Shown in pieces: positions 50,953-58,791 of a stretch of DNA of 64,000 nt. The notes under the pieces are model-generated. The model made no database searches and was not told the DNA's origin. It saw nothing but the letters and a program-made list of their open reading frames with translations. Both the position numbers and the translations under genes were made by a program. The DNA is from an uncultured bacterium (lineage in GTDB: Bacteria > Cyanobacteriota > Vampirovibrionia > Gastranaerophilales > Gastranaerophilaceae), in contig CAMPBE010000001.1 in NCBI GenBank assembly GCA_946636615.1, positions 1 through 64,000 on the forward strand, read 5' to 3'. How positions within the stretch are numbered: the stretch's first letter is position 1; every line of letters starts with the position of its first letter.

Positions 50953-51860
50953 TTTCTAACCGCCTTTTCTCCAATTAATGTAGCATCAGTGTTAAATTGG
51001 TATAAGTTAAGTTTGTCAACAACCTTTTTACCTGCCAAACGTTGAAGTTCAAGATGATATTTTTTTGATTGTTCCATGTAGTTGAATTCTTCAACCCGCA
51101 TATTGTCATATAGTGATGAAGATATTGCAATTTCCATTAAGTCCTCGTCATCTAATGCTTTGGCATAATTTTTGTTGTACAAAAGTAATTTTTGTCTGGA
51201 TTCTTTGAGCATAGAAAGTGAGCTTTTGTAATTGTAATATGCTGTAATGATTTTATCTTGAAGGTTTTCTACAAGCGTTGCAAGTTCTATTAATTCTGTA
51301 TCGGTTAAAGGAATTTCTGTCGGTACATTTTTTCTGTTAATTAAATTTTGCGCTAATTTGCCTGCCGCAAAAGAACCTGATTGAATTCCATAATTTGCAC
51401 CGAGCAATGATGGTGCCAGAGAAGCTCCGGCAACTACTGCGGAAAGAGTTTTTGCCATTAGTGAGGAATGGATTCTTCTTTGACTTTCAGGGGTTGCAAG
51501 CTTTTTAAGAGCAAAACCTATAATCTGATTGTTTTCAACAGTCCCCTTCCATAAGCTTTCTATATCTTCCATATCTTTTTCTTTTTGAAGAGCTACAAGT
51601 TCTTGCAGAATCTTTTCATCATTAATAAGCAGTGATTCCTTTGTATTAACCTTATTTTTAGGTAATTGAATGTTTTGTTTTTCATATCCGGATAAATGCA
51701 CTTCATTCTCTTTTACTGCCGGCGGTGTGTATAAAAGATTATTTGTTTGTCTGTTTTTGTAAACAGGCATGTCAGCTGCATCCTCATCAAAGAATGTTGA
51801 AGGGAATGAATATACACAACTCCCTGAAAGTAATAATAAAATTAACAAAATCCTTTTCAT
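50949..51860 (-). CDS. Secreted coiled-coil protein, paralogue B
   Basis: Signal peptide MKRILLILLLLSGSCVYS; shared LWxGxxxxxxxIxFALxKLAxP core. Confidence 0.65.
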   Translation of the reverse strand: MKRILLILLLLSGSCVYSFPSTFFDEDAADMPVYKNRQTNNLLYTPPAVKENEVHLSGYEKQNIQLPKNKVNTKESLLINDEKILQELVALQKEKDMEDIESLWKGTVENNQIIGFALKKLATPESQRRIHSSLMAKTLSAVVAGASLAPSLLGANYGIQSGSFAAGKLAQNLINRKNVPTEIPLTDTELIELATLVENLQDKIITAYYNYKSSLSMLKESRQKLLLYNKNYAKALDDEDLMEIAISSSLYDNMRVEEFNYMEQSKKYHLELQRLAGKKVVDKLNLYQFNTDATLIGEKAVRK

Positions 51861-51974
51861 AACAAATTTATACCACAACTTTATAATAAATCCAATGATT
51901 GATAAAGTTCTACATCAAATGAATGTTATTCATTTTATAAAAAATCTTTATTATAGAGAATACGGAGGAGAAAA

Positions 51975-52715
51975 TTGGTTTTAAATACAAGTATAAAAGG
52001 GGTTAATTTTAGTAAAAAAGCAGATTCTTTGCGCAATGAAAGTATGTACAAAGAAGCTATTTCTATGTATTTGAATGCAATTTTGATAGACAGAAAAAAT
52101 GCTAAAAGCTACTATGGATTAGGTTTGTGCTATAAAAATTTAAAAGACTACAAAAAAGCAATTGAATATTTTGAAAAAGCTGTAACATTACAAGAAGATT
52201 ATTATGAAGCTTTTTTTGAATTGGGTGTTTGTAATCAGTTAGAAGAAATGAATTGTAAAGCTATAAAGTGTTTTATTAAAGCAATTCAAATAAGACCGGA
52301 TAGTGTTGAAGCTATTTTACAGCTTGGAATTTGTCATGAATTGTGCGAAGAAGATGATTTGGCTCTAATGATTTATCAAAAACTTATTGAGAATAATCCT
52401 GAATTTGTGAAGGCATATAGCCATAAATCTGCGCTATTGATGAAAATGGAAAAATATAGAGAAGCATCCTCAATTTATAACAAGCTATTAAAAATTAATG
52501 CAGATTTTTATAGTGCCTATGTAGGTATTGGAGTTTGTTTTGAAAAGTTGGGTAAAATGAATGCAGCAGGTAGATATTATAGAAAATTTTTATCATTGAA
52601 TCCTTTTTCAAATGAGAGTGAATTTATATTTAACAGATTGAAAAAAATTCAACAGTACAGAATGGCTGATACATATAAAAGAAAAAATTCTGTTTCTATG
52701 GTGTTGTGCAAATAA
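51975..52715 (+). CDS. TPR protein
   Basis: Consecutive TPRs: AKSYYGLGLCYKNLKDYKKAIEYFEKAV... Confidence 0.85.
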   Translation: MVLNTSIKGVNFSKKADSLRNESMYKEAISMYLNAILIDRKNAKSYYGLGLCYKNLKDYKKAIEYFEKAVTLQEDYYEAFFELGVCNQLEEMNCKAIKCFIKAIQIRPDSVEAILQLGICHELCEEDDLALMIYQKLIENNPEFVKAYSHKSALLMKMEKYREASSIYNKLLKINADFYSAYVGIGVCFEKLGKMNAAGRYYRKFLSLNPFSNESEFIFNRLKKIQQYRMADTYKRKNSVSMVLCK

Positions 52716-52784
52716 TAAATTAGACAACTGGCTAGTATTAAATTCAACATAAAATAATATAATTTTATTGGAGGTTTAATACAG

Positions 52785-52985
52785 ATGAATAATATTGTTT
52801 CGAGTGAGTTGTTAGAAGTTCTTGGCTCATTGGACAAGATGGAAACTATTACTAAAGTACTAAATCAAACTGTTTTTGAGGATAGAGAATTTAATGTGGC
52901 AGATAGTCAGAATCTATGCTCTGTTCTTCTTAGGGAAATAAATTATACAAAATCTAAAATATCAAAAATTGAAAATAACTGTTAA
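52785..52985 (+). CDS. Hypothetical 66-aa protein
   Basis: ggagg RBS upstream of the ATG. Confidence 0.55.
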   Translation: MNNIVSSELLEVLGSLDKMETITKVLNQTVFEDREFNVADSQNLCSVLLREINYTKSKISKIENNC

Positions 52986-53051
52986 TAAATCTTGTAGATT
53001 AAAATTTTTGTGCTAATATTGTGGCTGTAAAGTTATAATAAGGATTATAAA

Positions 53052-53711
53052 ATGCAAGCACGCAGAGCAGCCAGAGAATTGGCGTTTATATTATTTTCAC
53101 AATTTGATAAAAAAATAACAAATTATAAAAAAGAAGATTTAAAAGATATAATTTTAAAATCTGTCAGAATATTAACAAGCAGCGCAAATGATGAATTGAA
53201 AATTGCTTTGGGCTCATTGATTTCTATGAGAGATCAAATAGAGACATATGAAGCTGAGTCTGAAACAAATTTAAACAGACCTTTGGAAGCCGCAAACATT
53301 CCTGTGCCAATTCCGATGACATCTGATATGGTTGGCAGAATAAATGAAATGATTGATATTGCTGAAAAATCAATTTTGGCATTAGAAATTGCTGAGTTTA
53401 CAACTTTAGATTCTCAAAATGATGTTAAAGAGTATGCAATTCAAATTGCGGAATTTTTCCAAAAAAATCAAAAAGAAGTAGATAATATTATTCAAAAGTA
53501 TGCAACAAATTGGGATTTAGGCCGCTTGGTAAAGATGGATAAAGATATATTGCGTATTGCGATTGTTGAGTTGTTGTATATCAAAGATGCTCCAATGAAA
53601 GTTGTTGTAGATGAAGCTCTTGAACTTGCAAAGAAATATTCTACAGATGATAGTGCTTCATTCATTAACGGAATTTTAGCAAAAGTTATTGTAGATTATG
53701 GTTTAAATTAA
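53052..53711 (+). CDS. nusB: Transcription antitermination factor NusB
   Basis: ARRAARELAFILFSQFD...DKDILRIAIVELLYIKDAPMKVVVDEALELAKKYSTDDSASFINGIL. Confidence 0.95.
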   Translation: MQARRAARELAFILFSQFDKKITNYKKEDLKDIILKSVRILTSSANDELKIALGSLISMRDQIETYEAESETNLNRPLEAANIPVPIPMTSDMVGRINEMIDIAEKSILALEIAEFTTLDSQNDVKEYAIQIAEFFQKNQKEVDNIIQKYATNWDLGRLVKMDKDILRIAIVELLYIKDAPMKVVVDEALELAKKYSTDDSASFINGILAKVIVDYGLN

Positions 53712-53718
53712 AGTTAAT

Positions 53719-53757
53719 CCCCTCGTCCTATTGGGGAGAGGGTTAGGGTGAGGGGCT
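53719..53757 (+). repeat. GC-rich palindromic repeat, copy a
   Basis: cccctcgtcctattggggagagggttagggtgaggggcta, abutting the ftsY ATG. Confidence 0.9.
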
Positions 53758-54666
53758 ATGTTCGGATTTTTCAAGGATAAATTTAATAACCTTAAAGAAA
53801 CGGTTTCTAACACAGCACAAGCGTTAGTTGAAAATGTAATAAATTCCGTCAGTCAGGAAGAAGAATTTTCTGAATTTGTACTTGACGATATGGAAGATAC
53901 ATTAATCAGCGCGGATTTAGGTGTTGGTTATGCTTCTGAACTTGTTGACAAACTAAGAGATCAAACAAAAATTAAACCGTCAGATGTAAAAAATTACCTG
54001 AAAGAAGAATTTTTAAAAGTACTAAAAGATGCAGGAAGCAATGTTTTGAATTATCAAGACGGGCTGAATATTTACTTTATATGCGGAGTTAACGGAGTCG
54101 GTAAAACAACTTTAATCGGAAAACTTGCTTATAAATTTAAAAATGAGGGTAAAAAAGTTCTTATTGCTGCTGCTGATACGTTTCGTGCGGCTGCTGAGGA
54201 ACAGTTGGATATTTGGTCAAAACGTGCCGGTGCTGATATTGTAAGACATGACAAGGCTGATCCCGCATCTGTTGTTTATGAAGCAATAGACAAGGCAAAA
54301 TCACAAAATTATGATGTAATTTTGGTTGATACGGCCGGAAGATTACAAAATAAGTTTAATTTGATGGAAGAACTTTCTAAAATAAAATCGGTGATTGACA
54401 AAAAGGCTCCTGAAAATTTGAGAGAATGCATGCTTGTATTGGATGCAAATACGGGACAAAATGGATTGCAACAGGCAAAGGTGTTTACCGAAGCCGTAAA
54501 TCTTACATCTGTTGCACTCACAAAGCTCGATGGTTCTGCAAAAGGGGCTATAGTTTTAGCGGTTGCAAAAGAAATGAAATTACCGGTAAAACTCGTTGGA
54601 GTTGGTGAAAAAATGGAAGATTTAAAGGAATTTAATTCTGAGGAGTTTATAGAGGCAATTTTTTAA
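53758..54666 (+). CDS. ftsY: SRP receptor FtsY
   Basis: MFGFFKDKF, GVNGVGKTTLIGKLA, DTFRAAAEEQL, DTAGRLQNK, TKLDGSAKGG-like region. Confidence 0.97.
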   Translation: MFGFFKDKFNNLKETVSNTAQALVENVINSVSQEEEFSEFVLDDMEDTLISADLGVGYASELVDKLRDQTKIKPSDVKNYLKEEFLKVLKDAGSNVLNYQDGLNIYFICGVNGVGKTTLIGKLAYKFKNEGKKVLIAAADTFRAAAEEQLDIWSKRAGADIVRHDKADPASVVYEAIDKAKSQNYDVILVDTAGRLQNKFNLMEELSKIKSVIDKKAPENLRECMLVLDANTGQNGLQQAKVFTEAVNLTSVALTKLDGSAKGAIVLAVAKEMKLPVKLVGVGEKMEDLKEFNSEEFIEAIF

Positions 54667-54687
54667 TTGAGCGAGAAGTGAAAATTT

Positions 54688-54725
54688 CCCTCGCCCATTG
54701 GGGAGAGGGTTAGGGAGAGGGGCTA
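54688..54725 (+). repeat. GC-rich palindromic repeat, copy b
   Basis: ccctcgcccattggggagagggttagggagaggggcta. Confidence 0.9.
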
Positions 54726-54728
54726 AAG

Positions 54729-55835
54729 GTGAAAATTTTAAAATCAGCAAAGACAAAACTTGGTAATGAAATCAAACTTATTTCAACTGATTTTTCAACC
54801 GTTCAACCACTCAATAAATCAACAGCCTTAGTAATCGGAGTTTTTCATGGTGACGAACCACAGGGAAAGTATCTGATTGAAAAATATTTGAAAAATAGCC
54901 CCTCTCCTTACTCCTCTCCACAATGGGGCGAGGAAATAAATCTGCACAAACATAATTATACCGAATTTGCTAAATTAAAATCGAAAGAATTAAGAAAAAA
55001 TTCTACCGATGCTGAACAAAAAATGTGGGATTTATTAAGAAGAAACCAAATTGCAGGATTACATTTCAAAAGACAAAAACCAATAGGGAAATATGTTGCA
55101 GATTTTGTTTGTGCATCAAAAAAAATAATAATTGAAATTGATGGCGGACAGCATAATGAATCGGATAACATAATAAACGATAATATCAGAACAAAATATT
55201 TTGAAGATTTAGGTTATAAGGTTATAAGATTTTGGAATAACGAAGTTATAGAAAATATTGAAGGAATAAAAGAATTCTTATTTAATTCCCTCGCTCCCTT
55301 GGGGAGAGGGTTTGGGAGAGGGGCTAATATTTTATTTATCCCTTGTCTGAACCCTGACGGTATGCAATTAGGTACAAGAACAAACGCAAACAGTGTTGAT
55401 TTGAACAGAAATTTTCCGACAAAAAATTGGGGCGAAGATGGAAGTGAAGCCGGCAATTTTAGCCCCTCACCCCAACCCTCTCCCCAAGGGGGCGAGGGAA
55501 AATCCCCATATTTTGGCGGGAAATCAGCAGGAAGTGAAATTGAAACCAGATTTGTTATGGAAATTATCGAAGAATACAAACCTGAAAGGATTTTGACACT
55601 ACACGCACCATACAAAGTCGTAAACTATGATGGACCGGCACAAGATTGGGCGGAAGAAATTTCAAAAATTATAGGTTATCCCGTTGAAGCAAGTATAGGT
55701 TATCCAACCCCAGGAAGTTTCGGAACATATTGCGGTATTGAAAGAAACATCCCGACAATTACGTTGGAATTAGACGAAAAAATACCGGTCGAACAACTTG
55801 AACAACCGGTATTTGAAATTTTTGATAAGTTATAA
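54729..55835 (+). CDS. M14 (MpaA-like) peptidase with in-frame DUF559 endonuclease insertion and a second in-frame repeat insertion
   Basis: Peptidase: GVFHGDEPQGK, PCLNPDGM, VDLNRNFPT, YFGGKSAGSEIETR, LTLHAPY, ITLELDE. Insert: LRKNSTDAEQKMWDLLRRNQIAGLHFKRQKPIGKYVADFVCASKKIIIEIDGGQH. GTG start. Confidence 0.85.
   Translation: MKILKSAKTKLGNEIKLISTDFSTVQPLNKSTALVIGVFHGDEPQGKYLIEKYLKNSPSPYSSPQWGEEINLHKHNYTEFAKLKSKELRKNSTDAEQKMWDLLRRNQIAGLHFKRQKPIGKYVADFVCASKKIIIEIDGGQHNESDNIINDNIRTKYFEDLGYKVIRFWNNEVIENIEGIKEFLFNSLAPLGRGFGRGANILFIPCLNPDGMQLGTRTNANSVDLNRNFPTKNWGEDGSEAGNFSPSPQPSPQGGEGKSPYFGGKSAGSEIETRFVMEIIEEYKPERILTLHAPYKVVNYDGPAQDWAEEISKIIGYPVEASIGYPTPGSFGTYCGIERNIPTITLELDEKIPVEQLEQPVFEIFDKL
54897..54933 (-). 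repeat. GC-rich palindromic repeat, copy c (inverted)
   Basis: agcccctctccttactcctctccacaatggggcgagg; in-frame translation SPSPYSSPQWGEE. Confidence 0.85.
55288..55325 (+). repeat. GC-rich palindromic repeat, copy d
   Basis: ccctcgctcccttggggagagggtttgggagaggggct; in-frame translation SLAPLGRGFGRGA. Confidence 0.9.
55461..55498 (-). repeat. GC-rich palindromic repeat, copy e (solo, inverted)
   Basis: agcccctcaccccaaccctctccccaagggggcgaggg; in-frame translation SPSPQPSPQGGEG. Confidence 0.9.
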
Positions 55836-55837
55836 GC

Positions 55838-56314
55838 TTATTTTTTATTATTATTAAATACAGACATATAATATTCTTCTCTATGACCTTTTGAATTAGT
55901 TCCATTGTGAATAATTGAAAGTCCACCATTTTTTGCAGGATCTCTACTAAAGATTGTCTGAGAAGAAACGAAATGACCACCTGAACCAATCCAACTAGCC
56001 ATTTGATTTGGATTAGCTGCTTTTGCTTGTTCGATATCATCTGAATTTAACACATATATATACTCACCTTTTGGATTTTTGTAACCATCTTCTTTTGCAT
56101 GCGATAATCCTAATAAATTGTATGCATCTTCTTTTGCTAAAGCCCAAATGTGCGCTTGACCTTTAGTCTGACAAGCTTTTGGCTGCAAATTATTTTTTCC
56201 AGATTGCTCAAAATTGAACGTCATTCCTTCTTCAATATTAATTGTTCGCTGTTGAACTATTCCATCTTCATTCCATCTGACTACAATTGGAATATAACGT
56301 ACCGGTTCTGTCAT
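55838..56314 (-). CDS. Hypothetical 158-aa protein
   Basis: ORF with RBS-like aaggag upstream. Confidence 0.6.
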   Translation of the reverse strand: MTEPVRYIPIVVRWNEDGIVQQRTINIEEGMTFNFEQSGKNNLQPKACQTKGQAHIWALAKEDAYNLLGLSHAKEDGYKNPKGEYIYVLNSDDIEQAKAANPNQMASWIGSGGHFVSSQTIFSRDPAKNGGLSIIHNGTNSKGHREEYYMSVFNNNKK

Positions 56315-56460
56315 AATAAATCTCCTTTTTATACTCTTTATTGCACGTATATATCTATTAAATATTTTTTATATACAAATTTGCGCATGTTTTTAGATTT
56401 TTTTACATTTGTTAACATAAAATTTTGTTTGTAATAATATAGAATTATTAGTAGCATTTG

Positions 56461-56528
56461 TCATTCTGAGGTTGATAAGTTATGAGATTCTTCGCTCTGC
56501 TCAGAATGATAGACAACCGAAGAATCTC
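56461..56528. repeat. SEQSEES-type intergenic repeat with interleaved inverted repeats
   Basis: tcattctgag/ctcagaatga (56461-56470/56500-56509) interleaved with gagattcttcg/cgaagaatctc (56484-56494/56518-56528). Confidence 0.85.
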
Positions 56529-56581
56529 GTAATAAACTATAATAAATAATTGCATTTATATAGCTTTGCAAAGAGGATTTT

Positions 56582-57955
56582 ATGAGATTACATAACACAT
56601 ATTCAGGAAAAATTGATGAATTTACACCTATAGATGGTAACAAAGTTAAAATGTATGTTTGCGGACCTACGGTTTATGATTACGCACACTTGGGACATGC
56701 AAGATGCTATATTACTTGGGATGTTTTATACAGATATTTAAAATTTCGCGGATATGATGTTACATATTGCCGTAATGTTACTGATGTTGATGATAAAATT
56801 CTTAAGAAAGCAGAAAAAGAAAACAAAACTCCGGAAGAAGTTTCTCAATATTGGTATAAACAGTTTGACAATTCAATGAAAGCTCTGAATAATTTGAAGC
56901 CCGATATTGAACCATTTGCAACAAAAACATTAGGCGAAATGATTTCTATTGTTAAAGATCTGATAGCAAAGGGATATGCATATGAGGTCAACGGAGATGT
57001 TTATTTTAGAGTTAAAAAATTTGGCGGATATGGAAAACTTTCAGGTCAGCCGATAGATCAGTTAGAAAGTGGAGCAAGAATTGAGGTTGGCGAACAAAAA
57101 GAAGATCCTTTGGATTTTGCTCTTTGGAAGAAGGATGAAAAATTCGGCTATAATTCACCTTGGGGTGTTGGACGTCCGGGTTGGCATATTGAATGTTCCG
57201 CAATGAGCCGTAAATATTTAGGCAAAACCATTGATATTCACGCTGGCGGTGCAGATTTAATATTTCCGCATCATGAAAATGAAATTGCGCAATCCGAATG
57301 TGCAAACGGCTGCAAGTTTGTAAATTATTGGCTTCATAACGGCTTTGTTACTATTAATAAAGAAAAAATGTCAAAATCTTTGGGCAATTTCTTAACGATA
57401 GACGATTTGTTAAAAAAATACGACTCAAACACAATAAGATTTTTTATACTTACAAACCATTACAGAATGCCTGTTGAATTTTCTGATGAAGCATTGTCAT
57501 CAGCTCAGGCAGGCGTAAAACGTATGCTAAACGCTAAACGTACAGAAATTAATGAAAATCTTGATATCACTCAAACTGATGAATACAAACAATTTGTAGA
57601 AGCTATGGATGATGATTTGAATACGTCAAAGGCTTTGGCGGTGCTTTTTGATTTGACAAACAAAGCTAACAAAGATGATAAAGATGCATTTACAATTTTA
57701 TATAAACTTGCTACAACGCTTGGCTTTACGTTTGAAAAACCAACTTTGTCAGAAGAAGAATTGACAGATGCGGTGAAATATGTTTCTGAAAAACTTGGCA
57801 AAGATTTTGCAACGATGGAAGAACTTATTGCATACCGTAAGGAAGCTCGTGAAGCAAAGAATTGGGATGTCGCTGACAAAATCAGAATTGCACTTGATGA
57901 AAAAAATATTGTTCTTAAAGATTCCAAAGACGGAACTGTTTGGGAATTAAAATAG
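56582..57955 (+). CDS. cysS: Cysteinyl-tRNA synthetase
   Basis: YVCGPTVYDYAHLGHAR, GRPGWHIECSAMS, HAGGADLIFPHHENE, KMSKSLGNF. Confidence 0.97.
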   Translation: MRLHNTYSGKIDEFTPIDGNKVKMYVCGPTVYDYAHLGHARCYITWDVLYRYLKFRGYDVTYCRNVTDVDDKILKKAEKENKTPEEVSQYWYKQFDNSMKALNNLKPDIEPFATKTLGEMISIVKDLIAKGYAYEVNGDVYFRVKKFGGYGKLSGQPIDQLESGARIEVGEQKEDPLDFALWKKDEKFGYNSPWGVGRPGWHIECSAMSRKYLGKTIDIHAGGADLIFPHHENEIAQSECANGCKFVNYWLHNGFVTINKEKMSKSLGNFLTIDDLLKKYDSNTIRFFILTNHYRMPVEFSDEALSSAQAGVKRMLNAKRTEINENLDITQTDEYKQFVEAMDDDLNTSKALAVLFDLTNKANKDDKDAFTILYKLATTLGFTFEKPTLSEEELTDAVKYVSEKLGKDFATMEELIAYRKEAREAKNWDVADKIRIALDEKNIVLKDSKDGTVWELK

Positions 57956-57958
57956 ATT

Positions 57959-58714
57959 TTATTTATACATGTTTGAACGAATTTGTTTTAATTCCGAAAT
58001 TATTTCAGGATAATTTCCTGATGTGAGTTCGCCTACTGATTTGTACAATTTTAGAATGGCTTGTTCGATATTTTTATGGTTCATATAAACCATATCGCAA
58101 GCCATTTCTTCATTTGAAAGTGCAAGACGTGTCATGTCTTTAAATCCGCTAGCTGCAATCTTTTGTGCCAAAGGATTATCTTTTACAGACAGTACAAGGG
58201 CCTGTGCAATAACCATAGGCATGTGAGAAATTAGTGCTGCGGCTTTATCATGCTCATCTGCATTTGCAAAAACAGGTTCAGCTCCAACTTCTCTTATTAT
58301 TGAACATAGTTTTTCCGTTTCTTCTTTATAGTTATTGTTAATTACAACCCATTTGGCATTTTTAAACAAACCTTCAAACGAATTTTCAAATCCTTTGTGT
58401 TCCGTTCCTGCCATTGGATGTGACGGAATAAATTTATAAGGTCTTTCTTTTTGGCATACAAATTCTTTTAGACTGCAAACATCTGTAACTATAGTGTTTA
58501 AATTTACTATATTTTCTAATTCATCTAAGATGGTAAGTGTTTTATTCATCGGGGTACAGACAAATATAATTTTTCTGTCTTTTAAAACATCATATGATTT
58601 ATATATGTTTTCTCCGTTTTGAGATTTTGAAACAGCAACTACATCATGTTTTTTGCTCAAATCCTTAAATAGAGAACCGCCAATTAAACCTAAACCAATA
58701 ATTCCTATTTTCAT
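57959..58714 (-). CDS. tyrA: Prephenate dehydrogenase
   Basis: IGIIGLGLIGGSLFKDL, PSHPMAGTEHKGFE, AALISHMPMVIAQAL. Confidence 0.88.
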   Translation of the reverse strand: MKIGIIGLGLIGGSLFKDLSKKHDVVAVSKSQNGENIYKSYDVLKDRKIIFVCTPMNKTLTILDELENIVNLNTIVTDVCSLKEFVCQKERPYKFIPSHPMAGTEHKGFENSFEGLFKNAKWVVINNNYKEETEKLCSIIREVGAEPVFANADEHDKAAALISHMPMVIAQALVLSVKDNPLAQKIAASGFKDMTRLALSNEEMACDMVYMNHKNIEQAILKLYKSVGELTSGNYPEIISELKQIRSNMYK

Positions 58715-58791
58715 AAAAAGAGTATAGCATAAATGAGTTTTTTTATTTTATTGTAACAATGTGTAAAATCCTATGAAACTATTTATATAAT

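Larger units (their letters stand above)
54897..55325 (+). mobile_element. Putative 429-bp DUF559 element bounded by inverted repeat copies c and d
   Basis: Ends agcccctctcc...ggagaggggct are inverted repeats; flanks aat/aat; interrupts an M14 peptidase ORF. Confidence 0.65.

Noticed and set aside
54897-55325. Intein interpretation of the in-frame insertion
   Set aside because: The insert lacks an intein-like first Cys/Ser block and a C-terminal HN followed by Cys/Ser/Thr; its ends are translated repeat DNA (SPSPYSS..., ...GRGFGRGA).
55214-55615. Minus-strand 133-aa ORF in the peptidase locus
   Set aside because: Antisense to the peptidase; its PPWGEGWGEG and LPNPLPKGA runs are translated repeats c-e in the other orientation.
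56461-56643. Minus-strand 60-aa ORF ending VYHSEQSEESHNLSTSE
   Set aside because: SEQSEES is the usual spurious translation of a dispersed intergenic repeat, and the ORF overlaps the start of cysS.
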